Notes: generated by a model not told the origin, from the letters alone. Numbered from the stretch's first letter, positions 22,601 through 35,306 are shown. The stretch is 64,000 nucleotides of DNA from Punica granatum (GCF_007655135.1 NC_045127.1:124001-188000); one strand, 5' to 3'. Made by a program: numbers and translations.

Positions 22601-25037
22601 GATTAGAGTATCCGTTATCATCAACTCATTTGCATTTTGAACAATCAAAACTGACTTCTAACTACATATATAGGATAAGGTAGGGGGAGGGCAGCATGAA
22701 TCAATTTAAGCCTGGTCAGAACCATCCCGAAAGGTGATCGTTTAATTACATGATCAAGAGTTTCACTCTCGTTCTTCTCATTGATAGATTTGGTTGGTTT
22801 GTTTAGGTTACTGAGTCTGTTTAAGAGGTACAGCCTCCTCTATTTCAACATCCTTGGTGACTGCTGGTTCGGCATATAATAATTTTAGAATAAAAAGAGC
22901 ATCATTAATAATACAATGATAATAGAATGGGCAATAAGTCAACAAAAGGGGAAGAAAAAATAAAATTAAGTGCTTGTCATATTTGCTTACAGATCACTGA
23001 GGGGAAGGCCTGCCAGGACATCTATTGAACCAGAGAACTGATTATTCTGCAAGTACCTGCATAACACATTACGATGAACAACAAAGAAACTCTCAGTAGT
23101 GAATGGTGACTCAACTTATATATGTATCACCATCTTACATCTTGTTGAGGCTTGACAGATTAGCGAAACTCTGAGGCAGATTCCCTGACAGCTTGTTGTA
23201 AGACAGATCCCTGCATATCATTGTAAAAGTAAACTTCTGATCCGATGCCTGTATGGGTATGTGCATTTCAGCATGTCGCTATACTGGTTTACGGAGCTTC
23301 CTAGATAATAAATGGCATCAGCCTTGCTGTATGCATCAAGTCAACTCCCAAAAGTTAATTATCTGCTTCTTCCAGGGAATCATATTATAGCCATTCCCTT
23401 CTTCTCTTCAGATACCGTGGCGGCAACTTTTCCATAACATGCTCACCTCATTAAAATTAGAGCTCTGAACTAATCAGAAAAATGTAAAAGATGAGGTTCC
23501 TATACCCAGTTACATCAAAATTCTGGGAGAAAAGAATGACCGTTTGTGAACCTCAGTGGGCATTTGGGGTTCTCCAGAATATCAGCTTGAAACTCATCTG
23601 AGGTAAAATAGCATGCCTTATAAGCACACTTACTGGAGCACTGGAGAAGAAAACTTGGTGCGGGTTACATAGACATGACATTTGCACAGTAGAAAAGGGT
23701 AGAGAGAGTTCAAAGGAACTTACAAAGTTGCGAATTTTGATAGTTTCCCGAACATATCACTCAGCTGTCCATTGAGCTGATTATGACCGAGATACCTAGC
23801 AAAAGCCACATGTAATGAGAGAATGTTATTTTAATATTTTGCTAAGTTAATGATGAAAGATGCTTACAGGTCCTTGAGGTCAGTCATCTGAGATATCGAA
23901 TAAGGGACGTTACCGCTGAAGCTATTATGGGAAAGATCACTGCAAAATGAATGAACTCAAAAATGGCATTGCAGATAAATCAAGAGTCATAACAAGTAGC
24001 AAGCAGACCGCCCATGCAAAGAAAATTGAGAGATTTGAATTTAAGCAGTTATTGAAGTCACGATTCTCTCTCCTTAATTACTCATATAGAGACAGTTGCT
24101 GCTAACTTACATGTGAGCTGCATTTGGTGGAAGTTGGTATGGTATATTGCCATTGAGGTTGTTCTTGCTTAAATCACTATACTATGACAAAATAATTCAG
24201 AATTGTCAGATAATGTTTTGAAGTATACAATGAGCAATGAAGATGACGCTGCTTGGAGTAGGATTATGGGCCTCACAAATGGGTGACGGACTTTAAATTT
24301 GATAGCTGGTAGCCCATTGATCCACTGAGTCCAAGATCAGAGAGCTTGCTGCAGAAGAGGAAGAAACCCTTTTAAAGTGGAGGAATGTAAACGTAAATGG
24401 ATCCAAGCATCAGCAGTAGCGCATAAGCTTTACATTTCTGTTATAGATGAACCTGAGCACTCGATTCCTTTCCAAGAATCTCCACAGGGGTCGCCGCCAC
24501 TTGATTTCCAACCGCTCAGTTCTGAAGGTGAATTTAGGTTGGTATACATCACGTTGAGGACAGAGACTGCAAGATTATGTAAAACTGAGCCATCGGAGAA
24601 AGAAATTAAGCAAGAAAGAGAAGGTCCATGGCAAAATTAATGAACTCCCGAACTGCTAGCAAAAGCCTCCAAATCATTGCACGATTACAAAGTTAATGCA
24701 GCTCAAGGTGTTCTATTTTGTGACAATGTGATTCTTTTCTGACCAGCTCTTCTTTTGTCGGACTGTTTGTAAGAAATGATGAGGTAGGTGCAAGGAACAG
24801 AATGGTGGTTAATTTCCATTGCTAATTAACAAGAACTGATCATGAGTCATGAATGATGCAAATGCAATCAGAGATGCAATATGACAACGTTGAGCAATAC
24901 ATATGATTCGTTATTTTATTCTACGCACCATCAAGAGAATTTGTCTTGGAGTGAACAATGGTGCTCAGAATGCCAACACATATTGTTACTACTGGCAGGA
25001 AGAAACCCACAAATGAGTGATGATGGCGGTGGTTCAT
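19638..25037 (-). CDS. SRF: STRUBBELIG-receptor family (SRF) LRR receptor-like kinase
   Basis: Sixteen minus-strand exons join in frame to 714 codons: 24929-25037, 24434-24566, 24277-24348, 24111-24176, 23868-23939, 23724-23795, 23139-23210, 22991-23056, 22528-22593, 22108-22427, 21751-22025, 21097-21368, 20850-20970, 20324-20460, 20042-20201, 19638-19769. All junctions are GT-AG; the 66/72-bp LRR exons share one phase. Order: signal peptide ([16 protein letters not shown]), SUB domain ([20 protein letters not shown]), about six LRRs, a Pro-rich linker, a membrane span ([20 protein letters not shown]), a juxtamembrane region with HFLDEE and [12 protein letters not shown], then the kinase, ending DDYDY. 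The kinase has [11 protein letters not shown] and AVKKID, but VHKSIKSSN replaces HRD and DCG replaces DFG, so it is probably catalytically dead, like STRUBBELIG. Such receptors act at the plasma membrane in tissue patterning and wall signalling. SRF4/5-like is my best guess. Confidence 0.93.
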
Positions 25038-26240
25038 TATTCGTTTACAAGCTGGAAAGAGATCTTCTCGCATTCGAGGAGCCTCAGATTTCTTGAAAGC
25101 TATAGCTTGTAATAGGTAGTTGGTACTTATTATTATTATTTTGCAAGCCCTGAAAAAAATTAAACTGAATGGATCAGATCGGGCCAACAAAGACGTCAAT
25201 CTTGGAAACCTGCAGCAGGCTCCTCTCTCTTCTGTGTGTTGCCCGGCAATTACCATCTATCGATCGGTTTTCTGAGTATACATATTAATCCGGGGGGTGA
25301 TGGTATCCATACGCGGGTTACGTTTCCGGTTGCTGTTACCAAAAGCACAGAGAACGGAGAGAGACGAGGCGAGTGGGGAGGGGAAGAAGGGCCAAATGCC
25401 AATTCAAACTACTGATGAGAGAAAAAATGGAAGGGAAAAGAAAGAAGGGCAAGAGGGACAAAGAAGAAAACCCGCAAACAGAAAGAAATTAAAGGGTATG
25501 CAGGCAATGCATGGTGAAGTCAATGTGTGGGAAGGGCGAAGAAAGCTCAAAGAGAATAAATGAGAGCCACTCAATCCCTGCGTTTCTTTTCTGGTATATC
25601 TGTTCGTTTCATTCCTCTCTACAACACAGCCATTGACCACCATCAACCGTCTCCCTATCCTGTCACCCTTCCTCAGATGAAACAAACGCACGAGCTTCTT
25701 TTTTTTGCTGCACTGTTCTTCTTTTTACAAGTACGAGATTTTCGTTGTAGAACTATCTGTGTCCTTTATTAGCTATTAGGATTTTTCTTTCATTACATTA
25801 GGCTCATGGAGCTCGGTTATAACCGGGAAAAAGAAGGCATCTATATTTGCTTATACTGGAAAAATGAAAATCTACATCTAGTGGTTAGTATATATAGCAT
25901 CAATTTGATCTGGCCGACCCAAGGAGTACATGTAGCAGAGATAATTTATTGCCCGACCACAAGGGGCTGTTCAGTGTTCTTATAAGGAAGGACATGTTTC
26001 GAATGGCAATACCAATAATTAGTTAATCAGCTGACCAGCAAGGTGCATGGGATAGGGACGCATGAGAGAACAATATATATACTAGTGAATTTAGACGTGC
26101 ATTACATGTAAAAAGGTTCTTTGATTATGTTAAAATACATAATATTTGAATGACATAATATATACTTGCACAAGTATATAAAAATTAGTGCACCTACAAG
26201 GTGTTGATGAGTTCAATAAAATTCCTTATTTTAAAAAAGA
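25038..26240. promoter_or_regulatory. 5' flank of the SRF gene
   Basis: Next to the start codon is a pyrimidine-rich (coding strand) leader, strongest at 25350-25560, which makes a spurious Arg/Lys-rich frame on the other strand. Further out (25760-26240) is plain AT-rich DNA up to the second MULE. I could not fix a transcription start or TATA box. Confidence 0.4.
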
Positions 26241-26249
26241 AATATAAAA

Positions 26250-26517
26250 GAGAAAATAGTCAATTTTGTCCTCGAAAGATTCTTTAGCCAACACATTTGC
26301 CCTCCAATAATTTTAAGGAACATTTGTGCCCTCCAAAGACAATTACGCGTGACAAATATGTCCCATCATTTCCTTCTCCGTCAGAGCTGTCACAGAAGTA
26401 TGACATGGCGGCTTGTGTGGACAAACGACACCTGCTCTTTAACTCCCATGTCCATACGACGTCGTTCCCCCCCCCCCTGGCCAAAACGCTGTCATATGCT
26501 CCTCACCTGCAATCCTA
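26250..26517. repeat. left terminal inverted repeat of MULE 2
   Basis: Pairs with 30936-31205; it contains a C run at 26467-26477 where the right arm has a different C/T tract. Confidence 0.88.
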
Positions 26518-26872
26518 CCAATTTGCACCAAACACGGTGATGACCAAATTCCTTTCCCCTTCCCCTCAATCAACATTGACTGTGAAGGAGGAGTTAGGGT
26601 TGCAAAAATCAGATATTAGGTTTTTTTTTATTTTACCCCTCTCAAGTGAAATCAGTAGGAGCAATTGTGGGGAAGAAGTTAGGTGGTCGACCTTCATCAT
26701 TTGCATCGAGGTTGCCCAAGAATCTTGTGCTTTGGTGATAAATGATAGTTTTGACCATTGGAATTGTTGAAAGTGTTGGTCAAACAATTGTGGTCCCATA
26801 TTATGTTGTTCTTTTTTATGTGTTTTAATATTAAAAATTATTTTTTATGTTTTCTGTTCAGCATTTGGTCGC

Positions 26873-29720
26873 ATGGGTGATGTTCTGTTAACTTTAGTTT
26901 TACACCATGGGTGCAAGTTTGTTTGGAAGCCCTTTGTGGAGTACATTGGAGGACATATAAATGTATGGGAAAATGTAGACATTGACAAACTCTCCATTAC
27001 AATGCTTAAAGAGTATTTTGAAGAGTATGGGTACACTGAGGATGATTACAAGAGGGTTCATTGGTTGAACTTGGGTTTGGTTTAAAAGATAGTTTGAGAG
27101 CTCTTCAAATAAATAAGGACATTCATGAGTTATACACTTTTGTTGCATATTTGAAGTCACTAGAGTTTTATTATGAGCACAATCTTGAGCAGAAGAGAGT
27201 GGCTGCTAGAAATGATGAGGCTAGAGTTGTGGGTAGAGTGGCACCTACTGAGACTCCAAGTGAAGAAGTACTTATGGACTTTGACCTTTCTGAATAAAGT
27301 GATGATGAAGATAATAGAAAAGGGCTTGTTGATGAACATGAAAGTCACTGTGAAGCTGAAGATGAAGATGTTGAGGGTGAGGATGCTGATGATGAAAATG
27401 TTGTTGATGATCAAGACGCTAAGGGTGAGGATGCTGATGATGAAGATGCATTGGCTGGTATAAATGATGAGGCAAGTTCTTCCCAAAGAGGACAAACAAA
27501 GTGGAAGGCATGTAACCTACCAATCAATGGGCTGGTTCATGAAAATGAAAAGGCTGAGTTTCATGCAAGGCAAGAGGTGCAGGACAATGAATTGAACTTT
27601 GTTGATTGTGAATACCACTTCGAAGAGTTGAACAATGGCAAAGTGTCTGATAGTGAAGATGATGAGGCAAGCCACCTGAGTTTAATAAAGATGCACGTTT
27701 TGGTCAAGTGCATATACGATTGAAAATGTTTTTCCCAGCATTGGACTTGTTCAAGCTTGCGGTGAAAGATTACAACATTGTACTTGGAAGACCTCTCAAA
27801 TTGTTGAAAAGTGATAAGGGGAGGTACAAGTACATATGTAAAGACAAAATGTGCCATTAGTCCATATATTGCAGTTGGTTTAAACCATTGGGTGCTTATC
27901 AGATAAAGTCATTTGTCCCCACGCACACATGTACCGAAAAGTTGAAGAACAACCTAGTAGATAGGAAGTGGGTTGCTCAGAAGCTAGTGGATAGGTTGAG
28001 AATCACACCTAGCATGACTACTAGAGATGGCTACAAGTTCTTAATAGACAATTTTCAGGTTAAGTGTGTGAGATGAAGATACACAGATCATTACACATAG
28101 CCAAGAAGGGATCTGAAAGAGAGCAATATGCCAAGCTCCGTGATTGTTGTGCTAAGATCATAAGAAGCAATCTTAGTTCAACATGCGGGCTTGGAGTTTT
28201 GAGAGCAGATCAGTCGAATACTCCAACATTTGAAAAAATCTACATTTGTTGGGATGCTACCAAGAGAAGATTCCTTGCTGGCTGCAGACCATCGATAGGT
28301 TTGGATGGATGTCATTTGAAGGGATATTATGGTGGACAATTGTTAGTAGTAGTTAGATAAGATGGAAACCATACTTTCTATGTTATAGGTTATTGCCTTG
28401 TGGAGCAAGAGACAAAGTAGAATCGGTCGTGGTTCTTAACAAAGTTATTTTTAAACATAGGAGATCCTATAAGATATGGATGCGAGTTTATATCAGATAT
28501 GCAAAAGGTATTTACTTCTCTATATTACTACCGGATTGAATATAGAATCTAGTTATGATGATAACATATTGTGTATATGAATTTTCATTGTAGGGCCTAC
28601 TACCTGCACTTGCTCAATTAGCTCCATGATGCACCCACAAGTTTTGTGTGAGACATCAAGAACTTAAAGAGAAGGTATGGGTTTGTGCCAAATCAAGGAT
28701 TATGCCCCAGTTTCAGCTGAATATGGAAGAACTCAAGGCAATAAATGAGCATGCATGGAAGTATCTAAAAGACTTGCGAAATGATTCATGGACAAGGGTA
28801 GGCTTTAGAGCATATAGTAGGAACCAAAGTCTGTTGGACAACATGTCTGAGCATTTAACAGTGCTATTGTGATGTTTAGAGGTAAACCGATCATTACAAT
28901 GTTGGAATAAATAAGGATGTATATCATTAGGAAGATGAATGGCACTAGAGACCATATTGCAAAGTATAAGGATCCAATTACACTAACAGCTCAACGCAAG
29001 ATTGAGGAAGATAAAAGGGCCAGCCACTATTGGCATGCCATGTGGGCTGGGGATAGGAATATATCAAGGTTTTATGTGTAACACATTCATAGGAGCAGTG
29101 ACGACTATGATGTGGATTTGAAAAAGCACACTTGTTCTTGCAGGAAATGAGATCTATGTGGAATCCTATGTAAACATGCAGTGGCATCTATGAGAGTTAA
29201 CAATTTGGATCTTGAGAAGTTTGTGCATGGTTACTATTCTATAGAAACATGAGCAAAGATTTATGAGGCATATATTCAGCCACAAAATCCTTATAAGGAA
29301 GTACATAGCCATCAAATGTTGTAAGTGTGGTCAGACATGCCATAATAAAAGGTTGTGCAAGGGCACAATTGTGAAAGACAAGGAGAAAAAAGTTACTGTA
29401 GGAAATACTAACCCCTCATCCTCACATCCCCATATGGTAAGTACATGTTTTGCCTTTGTAATATTTTACTGAAATTACAAGGTAATTAAGTTAGAATTTT
29501 TTTTCTATGTAGAGGAAGAAGAGAGGAATGAGAGGTGATACCAGTACTGTTGAGAATGTTGTACCCTCAACTACTGACCCCTTATGCTCTAACGTTCCAA
29601 ATGTATCATATTAGCACATTTATGACTTTAATTGGCAGATGCAAACATTTAAGGGCTGGCTATTCAAAACGTGTTCTTGTTTTATGCAAGGGAGGCAAAC
29701 AGCAAAGAAGAAGGGAATGA
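26873..29720 (+). pseudogene. MULE 2 transposase (MuDR-like), broken
   Basis: Starts with a PB1-like domain (MGDVLLTLVLHHG... VEYIGGHIN), then an acidic region rich in GATGAAGATG repeats (27290-27470). The MuDR domain follows from about 27700 (FFPALDLFKLAVKDYNIVLGR), then the DDE core with GLDGCHLKGYYGGQLL near 28300. An intron at about 28508-28593 sits at the same place as in MULE 1, then MSEH near 28848, a SWIM finger (about 29125-29180, with a stop inside) and a zinc knuckle CCKCGQTCHNKRLCKG (29318-29365). It is broken by stops (27082, 27858, 28074, 28358, 28418, 28627) and frame changes. Order and intron position match MULE 1, so both descend from one transposase lineage. No function remains. 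Confidence 0.87.
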
Positions 29721-30935
29721 ATGCTAATGGGAGTAATGCCAGCAAAATTCAACTATTTAGGCATCAATTATCCCACACACAAAAAAAGGCCAGGAAGTCT
29801 AAATAGGAAGGGTTTGCATTGGCTGCGAATAGTAATGTTTATTTTGGGAGATCAGACTTATAATAGTTGTGTTTAGTAGCGCATGGGCAATTGTAAAGAT
29901 GAGCTCTTTTTGGATTTTATATAGCTCATTGACCAATATGTTATATTGATTATGGAAACAATTTGAGCTACTTTTGAGAATTGTATGACTCACTAACCTT
30001 TTTGTAATTTGCATTATAAAAAGTTGTGTTCAGTCTTAACCGTTTGCTCTTCATTTTGCTAACTTGTTTTGCTTCTTTTGCTTTTGGTACTATATTTTTG
30101 CTTCCTTGACAATGAATGATTATGAGCAGTAGATGAAAAAGATAATTGCTCATCAAATTTTCCAAAAAAAATATTCATTTATCTCCACTCATAATTGCTT
30201 CTATACATAAGTTCCACAAAGCCAAAAACCAGTACCTAACACAACCATTATCTTAGCCATAAGTATCAGGCAATACAGCTACAACATAAGCCACAAACCA
30301 ACACAAATGCCTCCACATGATAGACCTAAAGTACCACAAACATCAACCATTCTTTAGAACCAACACAAATGCTCAAAACTACTCTTCAACCATCCATACA
30401 ACAATCATTATTCATTTCATCATAAACAAACACCCTCATAAAACCATGACCATAGCTAAAAACCAAAACAAAATGCCTCCATCTCTTCAGTTGGGCCTCG
30501 TTGCTCTCAATCCTCTTCCTTAATTGAGTAATTACAAGTTGGCACTGATATCCAATTGATCCTCCTACTCAAAAAACCAATAGGACCTTGCCTCATTTTT
30601 CCAAAAAGGTCACCTGTAGAATAAACCCCCTGGATTTGCAATGGCGTTTGATATCATCCTCAATGGTCGCCTTCCGCAATAACATAACATTAGTCCACCC
30701 ATATCCATCCTATGACAACATATGTTCATGCTCAAGCAGCTGTCGGTGGAGGTTGATGGGGCTTCATTTGAATTTATGGAGAAATGATCATACCCACTGC
30801 GAGATTTGCAGTAATTAGATGATGAACTCATGCTCGAAGGTGATCTCAACTTCTTCGAGCTCCAACCTCACTGCTAGGGATGCTTTGCTCCTCTCATATG
30901 ATTCGAGGTTTGCCCTAATTTCTATTTTTAGGGCG
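29721..30935. other. MULE 2 interior, 3' side
   Basis: AT-rich DNA between the transposase remnant and the right terminal repeat. No recognisable coding region; a minus-strand purine-rich stretch near 30840-30950 is not identifiable. Confidence 0.45.
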
Positions 30936-31205
30936 GGATTGTAGGGGAAGAGCAAATGACGGCGTTTTGGCCATACGAATGGGGAGAAAAACGACATCAT
31001 ATGGACATTGGAGTTGAAGAGCATGTGTGTTTATCCACATAAGCCGCATTGTCACATTTCCGTGACGGCTTTGACGAGGAAAGAAACAGTGGGACATATT
31101 TGTCACATGAAATTATTTTTGGAGGGCACAAACATTGGCTAAAATTATTAGAAGGCAAATGTGTTGGCTAAAGAATCTTTCGAGGACAAGATTGATTTTT
31201 TTCTT
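30936..31205. repeat. right terminal inverted repeat of MULE 2
   Basis: The reverse complement aligns with 26250-26517 over about 270 bp with scattered substitutions. Confidence 0.88.
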
Positions 31206-31214
31206 AATATAAAA

Positions 31215-32327
31215 ATTATAAGCAAAATAAAGTTATCTTCTTTTGGATGAATTTCTTATTATTTCTAGTTGGCAAACCATCGTTACTTTAAACTAAAAAA
31301 AAAGAAGATAAAAATATTAAAATATTTATAAGGATCAATGTTCCCAAAAGTATGAAATTTTCCCATTTATCATTACGAGCATGAATTTTTTAATTGCATA
31401 AAAAATAATAAATTATGAGTTTCCTATCACATGAAGCGTGCTATCATTTTTTGGTCAATTTTAATTGATTTTTCTAATGTGGCATTACAATGCACATGTG
31501 GCACACGAAAGTCCATCAAGTGGACCCCACGAGTATTTAAATAATATCAAATTAAAAAATAAATGAAAATAATTATAAAAATAACAAATAATATTTAAAA
31601 ATAATATTAATTTTAATAAAATAAATAAATGATATTAAATTTTATGAATATATATTGGTAATAATATCTACATTTACGTAACAAAAAAAATGTATGTGCA
31701 AGATTAGTATACTAATGATATATGTATGAATAATACGAAGTTGAAAAATACTTTTAAAATAATATAAATAATTTTAAAAAAATAAAATTAATAATAAAAT
31801 AAAGTAATTTCCAGAAAAAAGCATGCAATTAAAAGTATTTTTTCAAAAAATATTTCGGTTTATATATTTTTTGAATTAAATTTGTATCTAAATAAAATAT
31901 CATAAAGAAAATTTAGGAAAATGAATTCAAATTTTAAACAGAGTTTTAAAAATAATTAACATATATATTATTTTCATAATACTCTTGCAATAGCACCCAT
32001 AACCCAAACAAATTGGACAAACCGACTCCGATGGAGTCAAAATATCGAAAATCAAAAGCCTTAATGCATTTGTTTGGGTTTTCCCGTCAAACTTGGGACT
32101 TGGGTTTTGGGTCAGGTGTTTGGTTTTAGTGAAAGAAAACTCGAAGGAAATTAACAAGGCCGAAGTTTATATATATATATATATATATACAAATTTGTTT
32201 CAAGTAAATTATATTCATTATATCATTATTACAATCTACACTTATTTGATATAATAAAAGAAACAAACAATACACTTTATCTCCAACCAAGGTACAAGTA
32301 AATCTAATTTAAATTTCTTTAATATAT
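31215..32327. other. AT-rich intergenic DNA
   Basis: No gene seen. It contains a (TA)n run at about 32168-32189 and many short AATAAT-type repeats at 31540-31800. Confidence 0.45.
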
Positions 32328-32595
32328 GAGTCCATTGATACTTAGGTTCTCAAATTTGTAGCGAGTTAGCATGTAAATTCTCGATAAAATTTTGCCACCA
32401 ATTTAATCCCTGAATTTTCAAAATTCCTAGCGAAAATGCCCTTTTAGGCCATTCTTTTGCCATCATTTGGGTCCTTGAAAGAGACTTTTTGTTATGATTG
32501 ATGAACATTCAGCGACTAAATTGGTGGAAAAAAATTATTCGAGGACTTATGTGTTGGCTCGCTATAAATTCGAGGACCCAAGTGTTAGCGTCCTC
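32328..32595. mobile_element. short non-autonomous MULE (MITE) with about 80-bp inverted repeats
   Basis: A 268-bp element. The left arm from 32328 (GAGTCCATTGATACTTAGG...) is mirrored by the right arm ending at 32595 (reverse complement GAGGACGCTAACACTTGGG...). They share CGAATTTATAGCGAG/CAAATTTGTAGCGAG and CCACCAATTTA. Flanks are TTAATATAT (32319-32327) and TTAATTTAT (32596-32604), a 9-bp duplication with one mismatch, which fits Mutator. There is no coding capacity, and the termini match neither MULE 1 nor MULE 2. Confidence 0.8.
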
Positions 32596-32604
32596 TTAAT
32601 TTAT

Positions 32605-33930
32605 TTGCTCTTGTAAACTTAGGATAAGTTGTATTAATAATTGATATTACAGAACTTATCCCCTGACCCTTACGCCCGTGCCCCCGACGACTGAGAACGA
32701 AAATATACTTGGATCTCGTGAAGGGAGGAGATTGACAGCGCGAGTACTCACCCTGTGCAACATTGGCAATAGGTAGTGGTAGTAGGTACGATAATAATGA
32801 TAGATACAATAATAGCCTATGCTTGTTGATAGAAAATCAATAATAATGTGTCCTATCTCGTTGGAAACTATGTCTCTTTTTTTCTTTTATTTTTTCTAAT
32901 GCATACTTTAGTATCCATGGAATCATATAAAAATTTACATTGGTATTTTCAAAGAAATTTTCAACGGTAGAATATTTGTTAGGTATTTCGTGAGAAAATT
33001 TCGATTCGTAGAATAATTTTTTAAAATAAATCAATATAAATTTTGAAAAATCTATAAAAAAAATTGTTTTAATTTTGTTGGGATTTGCAAAAGGAATTTC
33101 TCATGGAACATTCGTCGGTAATTCATCTGAAAATTTCAATGCATAAAATAATTTTTAAATTTTCAATATAAATTGAGAAAATCCATCGATATTTTTTTCT
33201 TAATGTATACTTAAACACCAACCGAATTTTGTTGAAAGTTTTGTCATTAATTTCTAAAGGAATGACTGTTGATAATTGGTCGCGATACTTGTACGAGGTA
33301 TAAATCAGAGGAAACTCATAATATTGGCCACGAGTACCTGAATTTGGATGAGATGATGGTGTGATGAAACGGTTAAGTCGGCTCAAGCACTGAAATTAAA
33401 TCCTATTAGGAAAACGTACGACAGAGCATAAGGTTAGAGTAGAGCATGGAAAAAATCCATACATTAAGGAAATCATTGATTAAAATTATCGAGAAGACAC
33501 AGAAGAAGAAAGAGAATGTGTAAAAAAAGGTTTTTTCTTTTTTTTTTTTTGAGATTAGAAGAAGACATAAAATAATAATATTTAAAGGGAATAGTAATTG
33601 GAACTAAAGAGAAAATAGAAAAGATGCTAATGCAAATAAGAAAGGAGAAAGAGAGGAACCATAAGTATTGAATGAAAAAGTTACTCATATTTGATTTGCG
33701 TAACAGAATAAATAATTATGGAAAAGATAACAAATAGCTAATTTCAAAGTGAAAAAATGAGAGGTGTCTCGAAACGGAATGGTTCTCGGATAGAATTAAG
33801 CCATACCCGGCCAGCCTTTTCTTTTACGTACTTTTTCAAGTGAGACTGAGAGGCCTTACTGGGATACCGCCACAGGAAGGAAAGGCCAAGTCCAGGTACT
33901 GGCCTTCCACTCATGGTCATATAGATAATA
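32605..33930. other. AT-rich intergenic DNA with a diverged repeat pair
   Basis: No gene supported. 32895-33060 and 33070-33230 share a worn common sequence (AGAATAATTTTTAAA-TCAATATAAATT-GAAAA-TC), probably an old tandem pair of about 170 bp. 33690-33920 is less AT-rich and unidentified. Confidence 0.4.
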
Positions 33931-34387
33931 CTAGATGTATACCCTTACTACGTGCGAAATTATTTAATAAGTAATATTTTTTTAATTTATCGAAATTAAT
34001 ACAAATTTTATATATTTAATTATGACCAAATTTTTAGTCCGCTTTATACTACTTTCAATATCAATGTGAATTACCTCTAATAAATGACTTCTTTTAATCA
34101 TAATATAATCAATATTGAAGGAAAAAAACAATAAAATAACTATAACTAATAGAAAAGAAAAAAAAATTGGAAGAAAAGCATCGTTAAGTCTGGTGAGAAG
34201 TGAGAAAAAAATAGGGGTTGTGAGGTGGGCGCAGATGGGAGTTATTGGGTAGTTATTTTTTGTCTGTTTATTACTATATCTCGATTTAATGGTTGTTATT
34301 AATTCAAACATAATTTTAAAAGATAATATCGGAAAGAGAATGTTATATCGTTTGTTTTTCTTCTCACATATAAATAGTCTAGATAGA
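33931..34387 (-). mobile_element. possible short Helitron
   Basis: On the minus strand the right side begins TCTATCTAGACTATTTATAT after an A. The left side ends with CGCACGTAGTAAGGG-TATACAT-CTAG followed by T, which resembles the terminal hairpin plus CTAG|T of plant Helitrons. The hairpin is poorly paired, so the call is tentative. There is no coding region; Helitrons make no target duplication to test. Confidence 0.35.
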
Positions 34388-34532
34388 TATCGTATCGAGG
34401 AAGTTAGTTTTAACCGATATAATTAATTATACTTGACATATGCTACGACATATCAATAACATATCCTATCGAGGAAGTTAGTTTTAACTGATATAACTAG
34501 CAGGCAACCACCATTGGCGCTGCCATTGTTGC
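34388..34532. repeat. short direct repeat
   Basis: TATCGAGGAAGTTAGTTTTA is present twice, at about 34393 and 34467, each followed by a CTGATATAA/CCGATATAA-type block. Confidence 0.5.
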
Positions 34533-35285
34533 TTTTTTTCTTTTTTTTAATGAGTAATACATCATATTATTGAATGCTAAAGCAAACAAACTTGGACATG
34601 AAACCGAGGTGGCTAAGGTCGTGTGCCAGTCGATTTTCAATCCGGGGAACCAAAGTGCATCGCCAATTTTCTTCCATCCTTTCTCAAGAAGCCATCGTTA
34701 GTCCAAGAAAGATTCCGTGTGCTTTAGCTTTAAGAGCAGAGGCAGCACTAATCGGTGGACACCAGGACTGAACGATTGTGGCGCTAATCATTACGCTGTC
34801 ATTGTTGCTATGAAGTGCCTTGAAGAGCTGCAATTTTGACCGATCGATCAGCTGTGGTTAGCAGCTGTTTTGCCCTCTTCCAATTGGATGGCCTAACTCA
34901 AAACTCGCAGACATTTCACTGATCACTGTGCAATTATATAACTCTGCTGCTCCTTACACTCAGCAGCAGCAAGGACCCTTCGGTACCTGGCCTTCGCTTC
35001 TTCAATCACTTTCAGCCTTTCTTTATACAATTCAAAATCTTTTAGGTCGACATCTCGCTCTTATATATGGTTCTTAAGTATCTTCAACATCTCAAATTCT
35101 CAATTGAAATTCCCTCAGAACTTCCCCGGTAATCGTACGGTTTCCAGGGAATTCTGAGTCAGTAACAAAGGTTTATTTAGTAGTGATAGCTGCCTTAATT
35201 TTACCCACAATATCCCAAATATCATTACAAATACGATTAGACCAGAAGCACAAGAAACCCAGACCGAAAAGTAATAGAATATGCG
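34533..35285 (-). mobile_element. LINE fragment (ORF2 C-terminal RNase H), decayed
   Basis: Read on the minus strand, the region ends in a poly(A) tract (T run at 34533-34548 on the plus strand). Upstream of it are RNase H-like pieces: ISAASALKAKAHGIFLGL, then LVPRIENRLAHDLSHLGF, which matches the 'R..N..AH.LA' end of plant LINE RNase H domains. Farther upstream, FWSNRICNDIWDIVGKIKAA resembles the preceding linker. Stops occur between the pieces. The 5' limit and target duplication are not resolved. Confidence 0.55.
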
Positions 35286-35306
35286 TCTACGACTTAAAAG
35301 GTAAAA

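Larger units (their letters stand above)
26250..31205 (+). mobile_element. Mutator-like element 2, full length with perfect 9-bp TSD
   Basis: A 4,956-bp element. The target duplication AATATAAAA is perfect at 26241-26249 and 31206-31214. The terminal inverted repeats are about 270 bp (26250-26517 and 30936-31205). They share TCAAT-TTGTCCTCGAAAG, ATTCTTTAGCCAACACATTT, GTGCCCTCCAAA, GTGACAAATATGTCCCA and GGCCAAAACGC in order. The interior encodes a transposase related to that of MULE 1 in the same orientation, but the terminal sequences differ, so they are distinct families. The element is dead in coding terms although the TSD is pristine. Confidence 0.94.

Noticed and set aside
22287..22640. 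117-codon plus-strand frame
   Set aside because: It lies antisense to SRF exons 9 and 10, whose splice phases and protein motifs are clear.
25297..25563. Arg/Lys/Glu-rich 88-codon frame
   Set aside because: Low-complexity shadow of the pyrimidine-rich 5' leader of the SRF gene.
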